From CAYVHU01 sp964451415 (GTDB lineage Bacteria; Pseudomonadota; Alphaproteobacteria; Rhodospirillales; Magnetovibrionaceae): a stretch of DNA of 64,000 nucleotides. Position numbers and translations under genes: made by a program. The stretch is taken from contig CAYVHU010000001.1 in assembly GCA_964451415.1 (NCBI GenBank), forward strand, positions 62,001 through 126,000. Direction: 5' to 3'. Of the stretch, positions 61,315 to 64,000 are shown piece by piece. The notes below the pieces were generated by a model. It was not told the origin of the DNA. It saw only the letters and a program-made list of their open reading frames with translations, and did not search any database. Each line of letters starts with the position of its first letter. Within the stretch, counting starts at the first letter, position 1.

Positions 61315-62190
61315 TCAGCCTTTTAAGACGTCCACCAGGGTCGTGCCAAGTGCCGAGGGCGAATCCGCCACATGAATACCCGCACTTTTCATAGCTTCGA
61401 TCTTGTCGCCCGCGGTGCCTTTACCGCCGGAAATGATCGCTCCCGCATGACCCATGCGCCGTCCCGGCGGCGCCGTGACCCCGGCGATAAATCCAACCAC
61501 CGGCTTCTTGACCTTCGATTGTTTCAAGAATTCAGCCGCCTCTTCTTCCGCCGTACCGCCGATTTCGCCGATCATGACGATAGACTGCGTCGCTTCATCG
61601 CCCAGAAACAAATCCAGACAATCGATAAAATTAGTGCCGTTCACCGGGTCGCCACCAATGCCGATGCACGTCGTCTGCCCCAGACCGGCACTGGTCGTCT
61701 GCGCCACCGCTTCATACGTCAAAGTCCCCGAACGCGACACGATGCCGACCGACCCCGGCACATGAATATGGCCCGGCATGATGCCGATTTTGCATTCGCC
61801 CGGCGTGATCACGCCCGGACAGTTGGGACCGATCAGGCGCGTGTTCCGACCTTCAAGGGCACGTTTGACACGCACCATATCCAACACCGGAATGCCTTCG
61901 GTGATACACACCACCAATTCGACGTGCGCATCCACAGCTTCCAAAATGGCGTCAGCGGCAAAGGGCGGCGGCACATAAATCACCGACGCCGTTGCGCCGG
62001 TTTCATTCACCGCCTGCTCGACGGTGTCGAACACAGGCAGATCCAGATGCACGTTTCCGCCCTTGCCGGGCGTAACCCCGCCCACCATCTGCGTTCCGTA
62101 GGCAATGGCCTGTTCAGAATGAAAAGTGCCCTGGGCTCCGGTGAACCCCTGGCAAATGACCTTGGTCGCGGCGTTGATCAGAACGGACAT
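61315..62190 (-). CDS. sucD: Succinyl-CoA synthetase alpha subunit
   Basis: A 291-residue subunit with the phospho-histidine and CoA-binding domain. QGFTGAQGTFHSEQAIAYGT is the CoA-binding glycine-rich segment; the active-site histidine is in RRMGHAGAIISGGKGTAGDK. GPNCPGVITPGECKIGIMPG is the family signature. Its start shares one base with the sucC stop (TAATG), so both chains are made together, as needed for a heterotetramer. Confidence 0.97.
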   Translation of the reverse strand: MSVLINAATKVICQGFTGAQGTFHSEQAIAYGTQMVGGVTPGKGGNVHLDLPVFDTVEQAVNETGATASVIYVPPPFAADAILEAVDAHVELVVCITEGIPVLDMVRVKRALEGRNTRLIGPNCPGVITPGECKIGIMPGHIHVPGSVGIVSRSGTLTYEAVAQTTSAGLGQTTCIGIGGDPVNGTNFIDCLDLFLGDEATQSIVMIGEIGGTAEEEAAEFLKQSKVKKPVVGFIAGVTAPPGRRMGHAGAIISGGKGTAGDKIEAMKSAGIHVADSPSALGTTLVDVLKG

Positions 62191-63359
62191 TACGCGGCCT
62201 CCTTCACAGCCTGAACAACTTTCTGGGCAGCATCGCCAAGATCGTCGGCAGAAACAATGGCAAGACCCGATTCAGCGAGAATTTTCTTACCCATTTCCAC
62301 GTTGGTGCCTTCCAGCCTAACCACCAGAGGCACGTTGAGACTCACTTCGCGCGCCGCCGCAACCACCCCTTCGGCAATCACGTCACAACGCATGATGCCG
62401 CCGAAAATGTTGACCAAAATACCCTCCACGTTGGCGTCGGACAAAATAAGCTTGAACGCCGTGGTAACGCGTTCCTTGGTCGCACCGCCGCCGACATCAA
62501 GGAAATTTGCCGGATCGCCGCCGTACAGCTTGATGATATCCATGGTCGCCATGGCCAGCCCTGCGCCGTTGACCATGCAGCCGATATCGCCGTCAAGTTT
62601 GATATAATTGAGATCGTGCTTGGCGGCTTCCAGTTCGGCCGGGTCTTCTTCGTCTTCGTCGCGCAGTTCGGAGATGTCTTTTTGCCGGAACAAGGCGTTG
62701 TCGTCGAAGTTCATCTTCGCGTCCAGGGCCACCACCTGCCCCGCAGACGTGACCACCAGCGGGTTGATTTCCACCAACGAAGCATCCAGCGCATTAAAAG
62801 CCCTGTAGACACCCATAATAAGCTTTACCGCCGAACCCACTTGTTTTCCTTCCAACCCCAGCGCGAAAGCGATCTTGCGCGCATGAAAGGGTTGAATGCC
62901 GGTGGCAGGGTCGATGGTTTCCCTGACAATTTTTTCCGGCGTGGAAGCGGCAACCTCTTCGATGTCCATACCGCCTTCGCTCGAAGCCATGATGGTGATG
63001 CGCGAAGACGCCCGATCAATCAGCATGCCCAAGTAAAGTTCTCGGGCAATATCGCAGCCTTCTTCAATGTAAACGCGTTTGACTTCGCGGCCTTGCGGTC
63101 CCGTCTGGTGAGTCACAAGCTGCATGCCGAGCATGGCGTTTGCCGCATCACGAACGTCTTCAATCGTTTTGACCACCTTGACGCCACCGCCCTTGCCGCG
63201 TCCGCCGGCATGGATTTGCGCCTTCACCACCCACACAGGACCACCGAGTTCCTTCGCCACCGCTTCGGCCTCCGGCGCGGTATAGGCCACCTTGCCACGC
63301 GGCACCGCCACACCGAACCCCGTGAGCAATTGCTTGGCTTGATATTCATGAATGTTCAT
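62190..63359 (-). CDS. sucC: Succinyl-CoA synthetase beta subunit
   Basis: A 389-residue ATP-grasp subunit that binds the nucleotide and succinate. MNIHEYQAKQLLTGFGVAVP is the typical start. WVVKAQIHAGGRGKGGGVKV is the ATP-grasp phosphate loop, and VNIFGGIMRCDVIAEGV lies near the succinate and CoA site. It converts succinyl-CoA to succinate with nucleotide gain. mdh lies 36 bases upstream, the standard mdh-sucC-sucD order. Confidence 0.97.
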   Translation of the reverse strand: MNIHEYQAKQLLTGFGVAVPRGKVAYTAPEAEAVAKELGGPVWVVKAQIHAGGRGKGGGVKVVKTIEDVRDAANAMLGMQLVTHQTGPQGREVKRVYIEEGCDIARELYLGMLIDRASSRITIMASSEGGMDIEEVAASTPEKIVRETIDPATGIQPFHARKIAFALGLEGKQVGSAVKLIMGVYRAFNALDASLVEINPLVVTSAGQVVALDAKMNFDDNALFRQKDISELRDEDEEDPAELEAAKHDLNYIKLDGDIGCMVNGAGLAMATMDIIKLYGGDPANFLDVGGGATKERVTTAFKLILSDANVEGILVNIFGGIMRCDVIAEGVVAAAREVSLNVPLVVRLEGTNVEMGKKILAESGLAIVSADDLGDAAQKVVQAVKEAA

Positions 63360-63395
63360 CGCAGCATTTCCTCTCTCGGCTTTTCCCCTGCGGAA

Positions 63396-64000
63396 TCAAC
63401 CCCGTTTTTTCTTAACACTTTTTTTCGAGGCTTGTTTCTTGCGCCCAGGAGCCTTATCCGACCGAGTCTTGTCCGTCTGGGCCTGTTTTTCCAGATCACA
63501 GATCGCGCTCATCAACCCTTTGACCGCATCCACGGATTTCATGAACTGCGCCTTTTCGGCACTGTCGAGCTTGATTTCCACCACCCGCTCAACGCCCTTG
63601 GCGCCAATCACAACGGGAGCACCAACGTACATGTTCTTGACCCCGTACTGACCTTTCAGATGCGCCGCACACGGCAGCACACGTTTCTTATCCTTCAGGT
63701 ACGATTCCGCCATTTCAATGGCCGCCGTCGCTGGCGCATAAAAGGCCGAACCGGTTTTGAGCAAGCCCACGATTTCCGCGCCACCGTCACGCACGCGCTG
63801 AACGATGGCGTCGATTTTGGCCTGGGTGGTCCATTTCATCTCGATCAAATCCGGCACGGGAATGCCGGCCACGGTGGAATAACGCACCAGCGGCACCATC
63901 GTGTCACCATGGCCGCCCAGCACGAAAGCCGTAACGTCTTCAACGGAAACCTTGAATTCTTCGGCCAGAAAACAGCGAAAACGCGCCGAGTCCAAAACAC
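63396..64000 (-). CDS. mdh: Malate dehydrogenase, C-terminal part, with lysine-rich tail
   Basis: The 5' end lies beyond the right edge; about 200 residues are seen. VLDSARFRCFLAEEFKVSV is the substrate-arginine region, and VLGGHGDTMVPLVRYSTVAG holds the catalytic histidine. Lactate-dehydrogenase-like malate dehydrogenases of alphaproteobacteria fit. The normal end is near DAVKGLMSAICDLEKQ, but the protein continues for about 28 residues (AQTDKTRSDKAPGRKKQASK and on) with 12 lysines and arginines. That tail is unusual for the family. The gene heads the TCA operon. Confidence 0.95.
   Translation of the reverse strand, partial: VLDSARFRCFLAEEFKVSVEDVTAFVLGGHGDTMVPLVRYSTVAGIPVPDLIEMKWTTQAKIDAIVQRVRDGGAEIVGLLKTGSAFYAPATAAIEMAESYLKDKKRVLPCAAHLKGQYGVKNMYVGAPVVIGAKGVERVVEIKLDSAEKAQFMKSVDAVKGLMSAICDLEKQAQTDKTRSDKAPGRKKQASKKSVKKKRG

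Overview
This window looks like chromosome from an alphaproteobacterium, most like the Rhodospirillales or a relative. That rests on recognised gene orders: pyrB-pyrC'-plsY-dprA-topA-rnr-rpmG; mdh-sucC-sucD-odhA-odhB-lpdA; rpmH-rnpA-yidD-yidC-engB-argB; and gatC-gatA-gatB. The proteins and the moderately GC-rich coding agree. The genus cannot be named from this sequence alone. No prophage, transposon, CRISPR array or rRNA operon was seen. The window is mostly core chromosome with a few accessory islands.

Layout. Positions 1-13,760 hold a partial glycosyltransferase, a diguanylate cyclase, a ClC-type chloride protein with CBS domains, a UvrD/PcrA helicase, PrmA, a two-gene signalling module (a receiver fused to a degenerate kinase-like ATPase domain, then a CHASE-PAS hybrid histidine kinase with receiver and Hpt), AzlCD and an MscS channel. 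Positions 13,753-20,861 hold an iron-type alcohol dehydrogenase, two exported proteins of unknown function, NadE, a glutamyl-tRNA synthetase and CysS. Positions 20,941-31,617 form a long minus-strand run: ruvX, an AEC permease, pyrB, a catalytically degenerate pyrC', plsY, dprA, topA, rnr and rpmG.

Positions 31,652-38,592 carry an exported SH3 protein, gatCAB, a glutathione transferase, tRNA-Ser(GCT), and a CBS-domain protein translationally coupled to an ArsB/CitT-type transporter. Positions 38,629-43,209 hold a ugpBAEC-type ABC importer preceded by a promoter and three tandem operator-like palindromes, then tRNA-Arg(ACG). Positions 43,399-50,899 hold a possible tiny membrane ORF, a coiled-coil lipoprotein, a FadL-type porin, a YqaA membrane protein, panB-panC, a trans-aconitate methyltransferase-like enzyme and a MerA/Lpd-like flavoprotein. 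Positions 51,159-55,527 are the rpmH-to-argB run with a strong sigma70-like promoter. Positions 55,541-64,000 are the TCA-cycle operon read leftwards from mdh.

Functional links. The TCA operon converts malate and 2-oxoglutarate through succinyl-CoA to succinate. GatCAB together with a GluRS suggests tRNA-dependent amidation. The most unusual items are the REC/degenerate-ATPase protein beside the hybrid kinase, the triple operator before the ugp genes, the CBS-transporter pair, and a lysine-rich tail on malate dehydrogenase. I did not find a clear-cut wholly new system; the signalling module is the best candidate.
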